Notes under the pieces: generated by a model
Databases searched by the model: none
What the model was told of the DNA's origin: nothing
Seen by the model: only the letters and a program-made list of their open reading frames with translations
Program-made: the position numbers and the translations under genes
In this document: piece after piece, positions 45,555 to 57,270 of the stretch
Layout of the letters: each line of letters opens with the position of its first letter
Position numbering within the stretch: position 1 is the stretch's first letter
Source of the DNA: Henricia sp. BOLD:AAB3569
Taxonomy: Eukaryota > Echinodermata > Asteroidea > Spinulosida > Echinasteridae
Assembly: GCA_037783545.1 (NCBI GenBank)
Contig: JBBELK010000054.1
Coordinates: forward strand, 248,001 to 312,000
DNA: 64,000 bases
Reading direction: 5' to 3'

Positions 45555-48500
45555 TTTTTTCTTTTTCTTTTTCCACTCAAACGTTTCCAGAGCTTTTCTT
45601 CAAAATGGTTCAAGCTATCAACTTAAAACTTGGTAGGAACATCAACCCCAATGTGAAGATGTGCATACAAGTGTGACGTCATTGTGACGTCATTAGGTAT
45701 CAAATTACAAACCAAAAATGACCAAAATATGCATGTTTTAAAATGCTTCTGTCTGGAAAACCACGTGACCCATGATCTTCGTATTTGACAGGCTTATATA
45801 TCAGATCATGGCCTACAATTTTCTTCGTGTGGGCATTTTCATCTGACCCTTCCTTCTGGGGTCAATCTGAGGTCAAAGTTCAACGAAAACGAAAATCTCA
45901 ATTTTTGCACTTATTGAGCAACAATGCCCATCAAACCAAGCTGAATCTTTAAGAAACTAAGTACAGGCATAGGTCCTATAGCAGACTTTCACCAGGGTGT
46001 TTAATATTATGATGGCATCAAGCGTGACGTCATCGTGACGTCATCAAGTGTCAAATTACACCTCCCAAAAAACCAAAATGTGCATATTTTAAAATGCTTC
46101 CGTCTCGAAAACCACGTGACCCAGGATCTTCGTATTTGGCAGGTTTATAGATGACATTCTGTTCTACAACTTTCTTTGTGTGGGCATTGTCATCTGACCC
46201 TTCCTTCTGGGGTCAATTGGAGGTCAAAGTTCAACGAAAACGGAAATCTCAGTTTTTACACTTAATAGTAACAATGCCCATCAAACCAAGCTGAATCGTT
46301 AGTAAATTAGATACAGACATAGGCCCTACGGCAGACTTTCACCAGCATGTATAGTATCATGACGTCATCAGGTGTCAAATTACAAAAATTCAAAGGTTAT
46401 TATTTTCAAAATTCATATCTCAAGAACCGTAATACTGTTCCACAGACGGACTACTTCTGTTATCGTAAACAGAGAGCCCCATATACTCCACACACAGCGC
46501 CCGTGGTTACTGCACATTCCTATGGGCACACACAACTTCCGGCGAGTTCGTGTCAGTGGTACACACTTCAACGCTAAAACGAATCGGGCTAAATAAGATC
46601 GGAACACTTCGGGTAAAGATTTGCGCGTTCTGATTGGCCGGTTGGCTTAGAAACGTCATCATCGGAAAAGAGTATGCTTCCAGCTAGCCTGGGGTCCATT
46701 CGCGTACAAAATCGACCCCGGGTTGCAACTTTTGCGATCAAAAACATTTTTTCTCGTCCATAAAGCGATCCATAATCAACGTGAATCACCAAGCGACAAG
46801 GTATGTATACAAAAGTAGACATTAAACAATCCTACCATACTGACAAAAAGTCCGTAAGGCCTACCATTTGTCGCAAAAATGTACTTTTAGGAGGGCATGT
46901 TGAGCAGGAATCCGAGACTTCGCTCGCGTGCAATGTCCACACCGACGTACGACCGAGTTCCACGCCGTGTGTAGGGCCGGGACGTACGGCGGTGGTGTGC
47001 CCACTGCATACGCGATGATCTCGTAATTCCCGTGAAACAAGCAATGATGCAGCGTTAGAAAACCTGCGTTTTACGTCAATCTGTGCAAAACTGTGTGCCA
47101 ATTTTGTAACTGATATTGAATTTACTAACATTCAAAGACAATACGTGATATCAGATACACCAATTAAAGATATTTAGTTGTTACTTAACAAATGAAGGCA
47201 AATAATTTGTTGAGTAATATTATTCTTTGTCAATTATTTTTGCAGCTTTTCTGTGGTCCTCGTCCTGTGACATACCACCAGTGAGCCTGAAGATGAAAAA
47301 GGGTAGTACGAGTCCCTTGATGATGCAGAATCGTCATCCATAGTTGAGCCTCCTGCCCGTAGTAACATCTGTAATTACTATTATTTGTAAAGATTTAAAT
47401 ATAACCTCTAGGCTCCACATCCGTTTGTTTTGATCAAAACATAAATTATTTATCTCTGAAGAATAATACGTCATTCTCTTCTCTGTTTTGTATTTAATGT
47501 AACTTTGTAAGCAATTTGGAAAGTTGTACAGTTTGTGTGTGGATGCGCTTCCTGTCATTCTTTTTTGCTGCCCTCAATCCACACCTCTCCAAAATAGTAT
47601 TGGCTTGGTAATTAACACATACAGTGATTGATTATGTCAATTAAATTATTGATGCAAGTCCCAATCTTGACAATAGACAGATTTGATTATATCAGTATCT
47701 CTTATCAATCTATTTTTCAACATTAATTGGGGAAAAATAAGGTTCCCTTAACAATCAACATTTTTGCATAAATTATGCAAATTATGGGATTTCAATATAA
47801 ACTAATTATCTGTAGTTAAGCAGGTTTGATTATTACAATGTCTTGCATCATTTAATTAAAGTAAATACTTTAATTAAATGATGCAAGATGCATTGTAATA
47901 ATCAAACCTGCTTAAGATAAATTTGAGAAAAATGAGTTTTCCCTTGAAAATTGACCGTTTTTGCATAAATTATTAATTTATTATGCAAATGAGGTATTTA
48001 AAATATAAATTAATTATCTGTCCTTGTACATATATTAATAACTGTTGTTTGTACCAACTTTGGGCCATCCAGGATAGAGTTGAGCAAAGATATATAACCA
48101 AAAGTATAAGCCACAGTGACCATTGTCGGTGCCAAATTAGAAATAAAGAAAAACATAGGATAACCTTTGACCTGCCGATGAATTTTTACCCTGTTTTCAA
48201 TTATCCAAACCGACTGTAGCTTCGCAATGCAAAATCCGATTTGAAAAAAATAAACAGATTTCTTCTAGTCAATAACCACTCTTTCAATTGACACTGATTT
48301 TAAATCGATGTGGGCTTTAAAATAAAAGGGTTGAAACTGCCTAAATTATAATTATAGATACTTGAACAATTCTTTCACAACATGATAAGTCTAAATGAAC
48401 TGAACAAATCATACGATGTCATGACCCCTGTGTGACGCCTACTTCCGGTCCAAACCGGAAGTTCTTCGAAAATGTGCAAATTTTTAGCATTTTTAATGCA

Positions 48501-49126
48501 AATAGATTCAAAGTGGTAGTGAATTTGACCATATTTCTACGGAACGAAATGTTTCCACACATGTGGACCTTTTGACTATACCATTGGTGACGTCATGACA
48601 TGGACGGTGGTTACGTAATGTGGTGTCAAATTACGCAAATTTGGAGCTGAGATGTTTTAAAATGCTGTATCTTGAAAACTACAACAGATATTGGTATATG
48701 ATTCCTTCGCCACATTTAAGAACTTGATGTTCAACATATTGTTCAACAATTTGTGCACAAAATTGTGACGTCATGATGTCGTCACAGGTGTCACATTACA
48801 AGATTTCAAAGATTATTATTTCAACAATTCATATCTCAAAACGGTGCAAGCGGATATGCAGGGAGGAGATATTAGTTACCGAATTAGTGTATACAGCAGC
48901 CGATTTCACGAAACTTTACGCAATTGCGCAAGTCCACCTACGCCATAAGTTATTGCGCAAGTAATGGCGTAAGTGGACTTGCGCAATTGAGTAAAGTTTC
49001 GTGAAATCGGCTGCTGAACTTCAATTTTTGCCATTCCACAGGTGATAACAACGTCTGAAATTCATCACAAAATGTTCATTTACCCCGATCACCTGGCGTT
49101 TGTAACAACAAACGTCATACCTCTAG
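45555..49126. mobile_element. Family H copy H6 (type B with 1.9 kb cargo)
   Basis: It starts at the T/C tract after the preceding CTAG. The cargo at 46435-48356 is the same segment as in H3 but keeps 326 bp lost there, including the right half of a ~99-bp palindrome (47816-47914). The 123-bp palindrome, 3' stem-loop and CTAG (49123-49126) follow. The equivalent cargo donor and acceptor sites are at 46801 and 47245. Confidence 0.75.
47816..47914. repeat. ~99-bp palindrome in H6 cargo
   Basis: TAAGCAGGTTTGATTATTAC is mirrored by GTAATAATCAAACCTGCTTA, with arms meeting at GTAAATAC. In H3 only the left half remains (36176-36229) and the sequence then jumps to the equivalent of about 48199. Confidence 0.85.
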
Positions 49127-51297
49127 TTTTATTTGGTTTATTTGCAAAGATGGTTAACCATGTTTTGCTGTTCTGTATTTTGTCATGTTCAGCTATTCTT
49201 GCAGTGAAACTAGGCTTCGGTATTTTAGTTTTGGAACAAGTTCAAGTTTGTGTTCTGTTGAAAAAGGTAACATTTAAAACTTTTAAAATGTTATTCTTTC
49301 ATTTTTTTATTGTTTGGATGTTATACAGGCACTTTCATTTTTTTGATAAAGTGCCTGGGGTTTGTTGTTGTTGTTGTGTTTTTTTTGGGGGGGGGAGGGG
49401 CTGTTGTTTGTTTTTGGGGGGCGGGGAGTGGGTGTTCCACACTAAGACATCACGATTGACACCCTTTAATATTTTTCCTGCTAAATTTGACTTGTTATAT
49501 TGCATTTTGGTGGCTGATAAGTCTTTGCAAGGAAAAAGTAGTGATGTCATTGTATGAAATTTTTTCTTTTTCTGTTCAAGTTTTATACACCACATCGGTT
49601 TCCGTCTCTTTTTAATTCATTCATGCTTCAACTTTCAAGCTCGTCATTTGTTTATGCTCATTTTTATTGTTATTTGATGTACTGATGTTTGTTTATTGCT
49701 GCATATTCATACAGGGCTATCACAACCATTGGTATTTTGTGCATGGTGTAACAGGGAGAATAGTTCAGATGTTCAGTACTAACAAAAAGAAAAAACGTTT
49801 ATTGACAACAATTTGCTTGTGTTGGTACTACATTGTGTAATACCTTTTTATGTACTTAAAGAAAATATGTTAATCCCATTTTTGGATAATAATACCATTT
49901 GTTGTAAAAACACTTATTTTGTTTAATGTTATTTTGTTTGACTTGCACAAATCTTATAACAATATTCAATACTTGCCAGTAATTATAAATAACCTAATTA
50001 TCGACGGATGTCAACACTGCAAAAACTGTGGTGTGAAATTAACACCAGTGGTGTTGTCTTATATATATATAGATACCAAGTCTGGTGTTAAAATTTAACA
50101 CCATGGGTTTTATTTTTTATTTCTCAATTGGAATAAATGCATTATTGTTAACACCCTAGGTGTTAAAACTAATAATTGTGGTGTTAAAACACCAGTCTTG
50201 GTATATAAGACAACACCACTGGTGTTAATTGAACACCACAGTTTTTGCAGTAAATTGCTCTTTACAAATAAATAAACTTTTTGAAAAAAATCACAATAAT
50301 TAAGACAAGGGTAAACGAGAGGTTTCTTTTGTGAGGTTGTGTGGTTCTGAAAAGAACTAGAGGAAACTGGTTTGGTTTAGACAAGATGCTCTGCTTATTA
50401 TCCGGAGACTTTCGGTACACTTCTGACGAGTGACAGAGCATATACTGTCCAAACCAAGTTCCCTAGTACTTTTCAGAACCTCACAGCAGAGGAAATTTGT
50501 CACAAGTGCTACTATAAAGTCCATAACCTCTTATCTTATTGCTACCATCACCATATAAACTGTAATATTTGTTTTTTGGGGTGGAACACGGTGGAATTTT
50601 ATAGTTTCAACATGGCCACGTTTTAGTGTCTTCTCCTTATATCTGGAATCATTGTCACAGCCCCCCACGCAACATCTGTATGGCATGTTTGTAACGGATC
50701 TGCAAATAAATGAGAATGCAGAGGGTGTTAGATTATCAGAAGATTATTGGGCAACATAGCAATGTTTTTGTAAATTTTTTATGTTAATGTAAAGAGGAAA
50801 ATGATTAATGCACTATGAGTACATGAAGTCTGGCGATCATGCACGTACATACAGTTGCAGACTCTCGCACAAACACAATCTAGACTCTCGCACAAACTTA
50901 AAGTGCTGTAGGCTAATATGATTTCCCTTTGAATGAAATATATTCATAAGATAATCAACTCAAGAGGAAGTTCAATAAGTTTTCGCATTAGTGCAGATTG
51001 TACTTATGGTAAACTGTTACAAAAGATGTTATTTGTACTCGTGATTAAAAGCCCAGGTTGATAAAACTGCCGTGTAAATATTTCGGCCACATATTGAGGT
51101 AGTACGTGATACTTCCAGTCATGCTTTGGTGTTTAGTTGAATGATAAAAGACTTTTTTAGAAAACCACCTTCAGTTGTTAATTTCTCACACAAAATACCA
51201 TTTTGGACAGAAATAACTTGTTATTAACTCTTTTAGTAAGGTTTTTCCTGGCAACTCATTACAAAACAATTGGCTCACTGCAAATAATGTACTTGAC
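49127..51297. other. Intergenic DNA with two MITE-like palindromes
   Basis: No supported gene. There is a G/T-rich tract at 49360-49435 with several G runs, the MITE at 50016-50252 and an imperfect inverted repeat at 50333-50490 (GGTTCTGAAAAGAACTAG at one end, CTAGTACTTTTCAGAACC at the other). A 171-codon frame at 49042-49557 is a chance product of T-rich DNA. Confidence 0.5.
50016..50252. mobile_element. MITE with CTGCAAAAACTGTGGTGT ends
   Basis: The left end CTGCAAAAACTGTGGTGT is mirrored by ACACCACAGTTTTTGCAG, followed inward by TTAACACCAGTGGTGTTGTC and its inverse. GGTGTTAA repeats inside. The CACTGCAAAAA-like start recalls CACTA/EnSpm ends, but the right end reads TACTGC, so assignment is open. 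Confidence 0.8.
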
Positions 51298-51436
51298 CTT
51301 TAGGCACAGGCTCGTCGATGCACGCTTAAATTCAGGCCAAATTCGTGCCACGGAATACGCAGCTCCACAGCAGAGGCATGGAGCTGCGTATTTCGTGGCA
51401 CGAATTTCGCCTCACACGTAATTTGACGAGCCTGGT
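51298..51436. mobile_element. Palindromic MITE, AGGCACAGGCTCG family, copy 3
   Basis: AGGCACAGGCTCGTCGATGC opens the copy, ACGAGCCTGG closes it, and the core CGTGCCACGAAAT and CAGCTCCATG palindromes match copies 1 and 2 at 24.4-24.7 kb. The right end is eroded into an A-rich tail. Confidence 0.75.
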
Positions 51437-52036
51437 GAAAAAAAAAAACAAGAAACAAAACTAACAAACAAAACCAACAAACAAACAAAAAACAACAACA
51501 AACAAAACAAAACAAAATTAGTGACTGTTCCTCAAACTTTTACACCGTGATAAGCATGATTAGTGAACTTCTGAACTGAGAACTGTGCACGATTTGATAG
51601 TAAACTATTTCCAAACATGGTGAATTCCAAAGAAAACATGTGAATATGAAATATGAAATGGATTAAACTTAGTTAATGGATCAACCACCGCAGAAATAAA
51701 ATACTAGTACTACTACTTACCAGTCCTCAATGTTTACTGTATATAGGATGGTACAAAAGTGTACAGGGATATCTGTTTTAAAAAGATGAAAAAGTACACC
51801 TTCCAAATCCAAGTAAACATTTAACCGATGATAAATAGCCCTATGATAACATAAATTTCACTGGAAATCTTACTTATTTTGTAAAGTATCAAGAAAGAGT
51901 ACTATTTTAGATGATTTCCAAAGCAGTTGTGAAAGCGTGTGTACTAAGTATACTGCTAGTGCTAGCTGTGTACTGCACATATGATATAGCACAGGAACCC
52001 CTATCTACCGTACACTATTACGTGGACCCGTATACG
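51437..52036. other. Intergenic DNA with no gene seen
   Basis: An A/AC-rich low-complexity stretch (51436-51520) is followed by AT-rich DNA without supported features. Confidence 0.5.
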
Positions 52037-52325
52037 TACGTACACGCGAACCACACAGGCCGATTTTGTCATCCAGTTTAGCGAGGGAATCCCCACTGAT
52101 TTCTCCGAAACTACTCACTTTATTAGCAAACCAACCAGTCATTATTTTCTTTGTACCCAGAGGAAAATCCTGTGAAAATGCCATTGCTGAACTTTATCGG
52201 GTTTTTGAGAAAAAAAATGAAACAGTCACGAACTTCCGTGCTGCGCCATAGACTTACACGCAAAATACCGCGCTAGCTTGTCATCCAATCCCATAATGCA
52301 TTGAGAACGTCGATAAGGTTTATTG
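52037..52325 (-). other. Inverted duplicate of the exon-like segment at 33.35-33.65 kb
   Basis: Read on the minus strand it repeats the AATGCATTATGGGATTGG promoter-like stretch and the ATG-initiated frame MAFSQDFPLGTKKIM, with few substitutions. A third, shorter piece (the ATCCAATCCCATAATGCATT part only) lies at 57356-57408 in the same orientation as this copy. Confidence 0.5.
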
Positions 52326-52499
52326 AAGTGATGACGCAGTTAAAATTGGCGCGCTGACGAGCAGCCACCGAAACACGTCCGACCAGTTTCGTGTCTCACC
52401 GAGAATCCCTGTTAAACAGATCTGAAAACTCAACTGATATCAAAATGAATACAAACACATGCAAATATTCACAACCACAATATGAACTTTCGTGATTTC

Positions 52500-52610
52500 C
52501 TCCCACCACTTTATCTTTGACACATATCAAACATACTGACAAACATGTCCCGAAACAGAAATGTTGCAAATGCGAGAAATCATCGGGGATTCCCTTCGAA
52601 TACTACAGGT
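52500..52610 (+). repeat. Left arm of a large inverted pair (partner at 57170-57270)
   Basis: ACAAACATGTCCCGAAACAG and the following GAAATGTTGCAAATGCGAGA recur inverted near 57190-57235. The pair encloses the MULE pseudogene and the two MULE-type MITEs, and may be the terminal inverted repeats of a composite or of the MULE itself. Confidence 0.65.
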
Positions 52611-52611
52611 C

Positions 52612-52726
52612 AACTCGTACGCGAGCCAACTCGTACGCGTGCCAACTCGTACGCAAGTTGGTCAAGTCGTACACGTGCCAACTCGTACACACACCAACTC
52701 GTACGCGTGCCAACTCGTACTCATCG
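52612..52726. repeat. Minisatellite of CAACTCGTACGCGTGC units
   Basis: Seven or so units of 15-20 bp with variants. The same unit, inverted, makes the array at 55248-55330. Confidence 0.85.
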
Positions 52727-53002
52727 TTATTTTAACGGAATCATTTTAACGGGATATATTAATTTGTTTTCCCCTGCAGACTGCAATCATGAACCAATTG
52801 AAGAACATATTTCTTCCCTGGCCTTCTCTAACCAGCTCCACCCTTTTACAAGTTTTAGAGGCAGGAGACTTAGTTTATGGAATTCGCACGGAGGAATTAG
52901 GAAACCCATTCCCGGTGCACTGGGCACGCGATGCCATGGCTTCCGCGGTCGTCGGGAAATAAATGTATCATCACATCCTCTTCTGATCGCCCCAAACTTT
53001 TT

Positions 53003-53080
53003 TTTCCGATTGTTGGAAACATCTTCCGATTGTTGGAAACATCTTCCGATTGTTGGAAACATCTTCCGATTGTTGGAAGA
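53003..53080. repeat. 20-bp tandem repeat, four copies
   Basis: ATCTTCCGATTGTTGGAAAC repeats exactly, with a partial first unit and a diverging end, immediately upstream of the MULE domain. It probably expanded within former coding sequence, since frames through it stay open. Confidence 0.9.
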
Positions 53081-53085
53081 TGCCA

Positions 53086-53800
53086 GACATCTCATCTTCA
53101 TGACCGACGAACAAGTATCAATCCTCGATCAAGCTAAGACATGGTATCTAGATGGCACATTCAAGGTCGTACACAAGCCGTTTATGCAGATGTTTAGCGT
53201 CCATGCTTTCGTCAAGTCGGAGTTGGGATCCCAGAAACAGATCCCTTTGGCCTTCTGCCTGATGTCCCGCCGAACCAAGAAGGACTATCGCAAAGTTCTT
53301 CGGGCAATCAAGAAAAGACTGCCTTCAAGGGGGGGGGGGGGGTTGGGGGGGCGGGGGGGGAACGCGCAACGCGCAACATTTCGTCGCCGACTTCGAAGCT
53401 GGCCTCTGCAGTCTGCACTGAAGATTATCTTCCCAGACGGTCACATCCAGGGGTGTCGATCACTGGACCCAAGCAGTCTGGAGACAGTGCAAGCACTGGG
53501 ACTGGCTGTTCCCTACACAACAGACGCATATATCCAGCGGTGTATTCGGAAACTCATGTCACTGCCGTTTCTGCCACACGAACACATACAGGCTTCATTT
53601 GAGAAGATAAGGCTTAAGATTGACGAACCAACCCTCTCCCGTCTGTTCAGCTACGTCGACAACAACTGGCTACAAAGCTCCGTGTGGCCGCCAGCCAATT
53701 GGTCTATATTCAACCATAGCATCAGAACCTTGCAACAACGACGTCGAAGGCTGGCATCGGCGGTTAAACTGCCAAGCTCTGCAGAAACCAACGCCGGAAT
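53086..53800 (+). pseudogene. MULE (Mutator-like) transposase, frameshifted
   Basis: The catalytic core is recognisable: WYLDGTFKVVHKPFMQMFS (first catalytic Asp), IPLAFCLMSRRTKKDYRKVL, then after a frameshift FVADFEAGL (second Asp), and later NNDVEGWHRRLN with the catalytic Glu region in a third frame. Frame changes occur in the G-rich tract at 53329-53360 and again near 53735. A long plus-strand frame spanning 52545-53945 is thus not one protein. The transposase would cut and join element ends; this copy is dead. Confidence 0.85.
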
Positions 53801-54358
53801 ACAAGACAAGTTCAAGGAAGAATCTTCCAGCTGTGGGAGAAATACACCAACGGCAGCATCAAGACATCCGCTCTGCTCTCTGCATGCAGTCATCTGCACG
53901 GCCCAGCACTGTCAACCAATGCATAGTTCCGAGATTGCAAATTAACCCCGCCCCTCTTGGATATTGTTGCTACGCCTCACACGCTATCATCAAACCAATG
54001 CACAAACCAATGGGACTTTCAACGGAAAGCACAGATTCATTGGAGAATACTCAAAGTTATTCATGTTTCTGGGTCGACAGTTACCGTAGCACACACTGAG
54101 TAAAAGGCCAGTGATACAGAGATGTCATATATTCATAACAATTCGCTTTCTTACCTTTGAACAGCGAATCTCCCGGCCCTGGAAACCAAAAATTTACCCG
54201 GAACCCCGCATAGGCCGTACACAACGTATCGGCAAAATATCGCGTGATATTTGACATGTGCGCGATGACGCGCGCTGTGATCTGCGCGCTGTCTGCGCGC
54301 TCTGTTGTGATTGGTTGATAGGTTCGGTTGATTGACAGGTCGGAACTGTGTATTAATC
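53801..54358. other. Intergenic DNA downstream of the MULE
   Basis: No supported gene. A block at 54250-54345 has GCGCGC words and an inverted CCAAT motif (TGATTGGTTGA). Confidence 0.4.
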
Positions 54359-54374
54359 GGTTCTTTTTAGAACC
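54359..54374 (+). promoter_or_regulatory. Sequence matching the histone mRNA 3' stem-loop (1)
   Basis: GGTTCTTTTTAGAACC fits the GGYYYTTYTNARRRCC consensus of replication-dependent histone mRNAs base for base and is followed by AC. A purine stretch AAAAAGAGA, like the U7-binding histone downstream element, lies at 54403-54411, which is farther than the usual ~15 bases. No histone coding sequence is upstream. Confidence 0.45.
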
Positions 54375-54438
54375 ACGGCCCTTCCAGGGCCACACAATAT
54401 CCAAAAAGAGATTTCTGTAAATGCCAACAAAACCAATC

Positions 54439-54454
54439 GGTTCTTTTCAGAACC
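54439..54454 (+). promoter_or_regulatory. Sequence matching the histone mRNA 3' stem-loop (2)
   Basis: GGTTCTTTTCAGAACC matches the same consensus and is flanked by AACCAATC and AAACGG, close to the typical A/C-rich flanks. It lies 80 bp after the first, on the same strand. A half copy (CGGTTCTTTTCA) appears near 54631. Confidence 0.45.
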
Positions 54455-55247
54455 AAACGGCCATGCACACACACCCCTCCTCCTCAAAAAGGAATTGTTA
54501 TAAAAATTGTTATATTTATTAATACACACAGTGTGTTAAAACCCACGTTTCACGTGGGTTTCAGTTCAACACAATATACAGAAAAATGACAACAATCGAG
54601 TAGGCCTACCCAAAACCACTCGGTTAATTCGGTTCTTTTCATTTTTTAAGTTCATTTCAGATGCTTTCGTTTTAGCGCAAATATGAATGCAGTTTGGAAT
54701 CATACTTCAATAATTTAAAAAAGAGCATTAAGTTTGGTTTTCGAGCACGCAATCGGGTTGCAATGGGAGACTTTTGAGGAGCAATATCAACAGAGGGCGC
54801 CAAACATACGGTCCCAGCGCATTTCGCGCCACGATGACAGCCATTGCATTACACGTATTTTCGTGCTAAAAATGCGGTTAGGAAATGTTTTTTTTTACTA
54901 TTAATTGAGGAAAGAGTGTGGTATGGTGTGGGGTTAAGGTAGTTATCGACAAAACACATCAGTATGCAACATATGCATAGGGGTTTAACCAATCAGAAGC
55001 AATGTTCGCTAAACAGCGGTACGGAAAAAAATATCGCGTACGCGGGGACTTCATTGCTGAGAAATAGAGCTCTGAAATTAAAGAAATTTACGTCCACACG
55101 TAAAACAAACGAGACCGAAGTCAGAAGAAAACATAGAGTTGTATAAGCTTATACGGCTTATACAACTCTATGGAAGAAAATCACTTCCGGGATCGTGAAG
55201 GGCGCCCTCTTGTGTCTAAACCAGGATAGCCAAAAGTCTCCCATTGG
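54455..55247. other. Intergenic DNA with a small hairpin
   Basis: No supported gene. A 17-bp-arm hairpin, CATAGAGTTGTATAAGC with its inverse, lies at 55133-55173. Confidence 0.45.
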
Positions 55248-55330
55248 TCGCGTACGAGTTGGTCGGCGTACGAGTTGGCACGCGTACGAGTTGGTCGGCG
55301 TACGAGTTGGCACGCGTACGAGTTGGTTAC
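55248..55330. repeat. Minisatellite of GTACGAGTTGG units (inverse of 52.6 kb array)
   Basis: Five units of GCGTACGAGTTGG with alternating TCG and CAC spacers. They are reverse-complement to the array at 52612-52726. Confidence 0.85.
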
Positions 55331-55390
55331 GTAGTGGTAAAGTACAGTCTGAGTACCCCGCTCGCAGCTCGGTATGCGCTCCCCAACGAC

Positions 55391-56083
55391 TAGTCTTGGC
55401 CCAAGACTACTCTAGTCGATATTGGTTTGTGTACGCGTTGGCCATATAGTGCGCCCTCTTGCAGCACTAACGGACCAGTCTTTGCTCACTAGAGTAGTCT
55501 TGGGAATTTCTCCCGGAAGTTCAGCATTGGGGGCGGTACCGTTTTATGTAAATAGCTGCAGAGGGTTTTATGATGGCACACAAGGGACATGGCATACCAC
55601 AGATAACTTTGCAAAAATTTGCAATGTCGCAATTATCTTCATAAACAAATGTATTTTGCGATGTCATACGCCTTTGCAAACATGTTTGTAAATATATTCG
55701 CAAACATTTGCCAAGAAACTTATGCCACCGAAAATATTAGCAACGATAAAACGGTCATGTTCGATGATTCTTGTAAGCCGCCTTATATTTTTCAAACCAT
55801 TCGAAGCGCGTGCACGCGGTGTATTTGGGTCACGCTCTGCGGTCGACGCGCTGTATTTGGGTCACTCGCTGCATTCCCACGCTCTGCTGTATTTGGGTCA
55901 CTCGCTGATTGGTTCCCTAGGAAAGCCTAGGCAAAAACAAAGAAAAAGTTAAACCTTCCGGGAGAAATTCCCAAGACTACTCTAGTGAGCAAAGACTGGT
56001 CCGTTAGTGCTGCAAGAGGGCGCACTATATGGCCAACGCGTACACAAACCAATATCGACTAGAGTAGTCTTGGGCCAAGACTA
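55391..56083. mobile_element. MULE-type MITE, copy 1, with 9-bp target duplication
   Basis: It has ~120-bp terminal inverted repeats starting TAGTCTTGGCCCAAGACTAC. It is flanked by exact CCCAACGAC duplications at 55382-55390 and 56084-56092. Nine-base duplications are the signature of Mutator-like elements. The 450-bp interior is non-coding and contains repeated CAAATACAGC/GCTGTATTTG words. Confidence 0.93.
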
Positions 56084-56371
56084 CCCAACGACACGCGCTG
56101 TATCGGCACGGCGCTGGTTGGATTGAGTGTGCTGCATGCACTGCGAGTCTGCCCCCGCCAATATAAATTTTTAAAAAACGTTTTTAAAAATGCATATCGT
56201 CAGAAATGATGCTTTATTTTCAGTATCTATAAAAAAAAATTAAAGGTTTGAATTGCACAATGTTGTGATATTTTAGAGGAAGTTTTTCAAGATGCGCTAT
56301 TTCAGAAACGGCAGGAATGTGTTGTGAAACTCAACAGTTTTACCAGGGGAGTCCGTGTTCACGGACTTGCA
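56084..56371. other. Spacer between the two MULE-type MITEs
   Basis: Its first ~65 bp (TTGGATTGAGTGTGCTGC and neighbours) are mirrored beyond the second MITE at 57073-57130, so the spacer is part of an older inverted repeat. The rest is AT-rich without features. Confidence 0.6.
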
Positions 56372-57063
56372 TAGTCTTGGCCCAAGACTACTCTAGTCGA
56401 TATTGGTTTGTGTACGCGTTGGCCATAAAGTGCGCCCTCTTGCAGCACTAACGGACCAGTCTTTGCCCACTAGAGTAGTCTTGGGAACTTCTCCCGGAAG
56501 GTTTAACTTTTTCTTTGTTTTTGCCTAGGCTTTCCTAGGGAACCAATCAGCGAGTGACCCAAATACAGCAGAGCGTGGGAATGCAGCGAGCGACCCAAAT
56601 ACAGCGCGTCGACCGCAGAGCGTGACCCAAATACACCGCGTGCACGCGCTAAGAATGGTTTGAAAAATATAAGGCGGCTTACAAGAATCATCGAACATGA
56701 CCGTTTTATTGTTGCTAATATTTTCGGTGGCATAAGTTTCTTGGCAAATGTTTGCGAATATATTTACAAACATGTTTGCAAAGGCGTATGACATCGCAAA
56801 ATACATTTGTTTATGAAGATAATTGCGACATTGCAAATATTTGCAAAGATATCTGTGGTATGCCATGTCCCTTGTGTGCCATCATAAAACCCTCTGCAGC
56901 TATTTACATAAAACGGTACCGCCCCAATGCTGAACTTCCGGGAGAAGTTCCCAAGACTACTCTAGTGGGCAAAGACTGGTCCGTTAGTGCTGCAAGAGGG
57001 CGCACTATATGGCCAACGCGTACACAAACCAATATCGACTAGAGTAGTCTTGGGCCAAGACTA
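56372..57063. mobile_element. MULE-type MITE, copy 2, opposite orientation, 9-bp target duplication
   Basis: Reverse complement of copy 1 at high identity, flanked by exact GGACTTGCA duplications at 56363-56371 and 57064-57072. Different target sequences prove two separate insertions and not one duplicated block. Confidence 0.93.
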
Positions 57064-57270
57064 GGACTTGCAGTGCAGCACACTCAATCCAACCCGTCTG
57101 TGCCGATACGGCGCGTGTTGCATAGCGCATACCGAGCTGTGAGCGTGGTACTCGGACTCTACCGATACGAAGGAAATTCCCGATGATTTCTCGCATTTGC
57201 AACATTTCTGTTTCGGGACATGTTTGTCAGAATGTTTGATATGTGTCAAGATAAAGTGGTGGGATTCTTG
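57064..57270 (-). repeat. Right arm of the large inverted pair
   Basis: One part mirrors 55340-55390 plus 56084-56150 (CAGCTCGGTATGCGCT, TTGGATTGAGTGTGCTGC); the outer part mirrors 52515-52600. The left-hand counterpart is thus split by a MITE insertion. Confidence 0.7.

Noticed and set aside
49042..49557. 171-codon frame
   Set aside because: It begins within a family H element and runs through T- and G-rich low-complexity DNA.
52545..53945. 466-codon plus-strand frame as one intact protein
   Set aside because: It strings together a minisatellite, a 20-bp repeat, part of a MULE domain and out-of-frame sequence. Catalytic motifs lie in three different frames.
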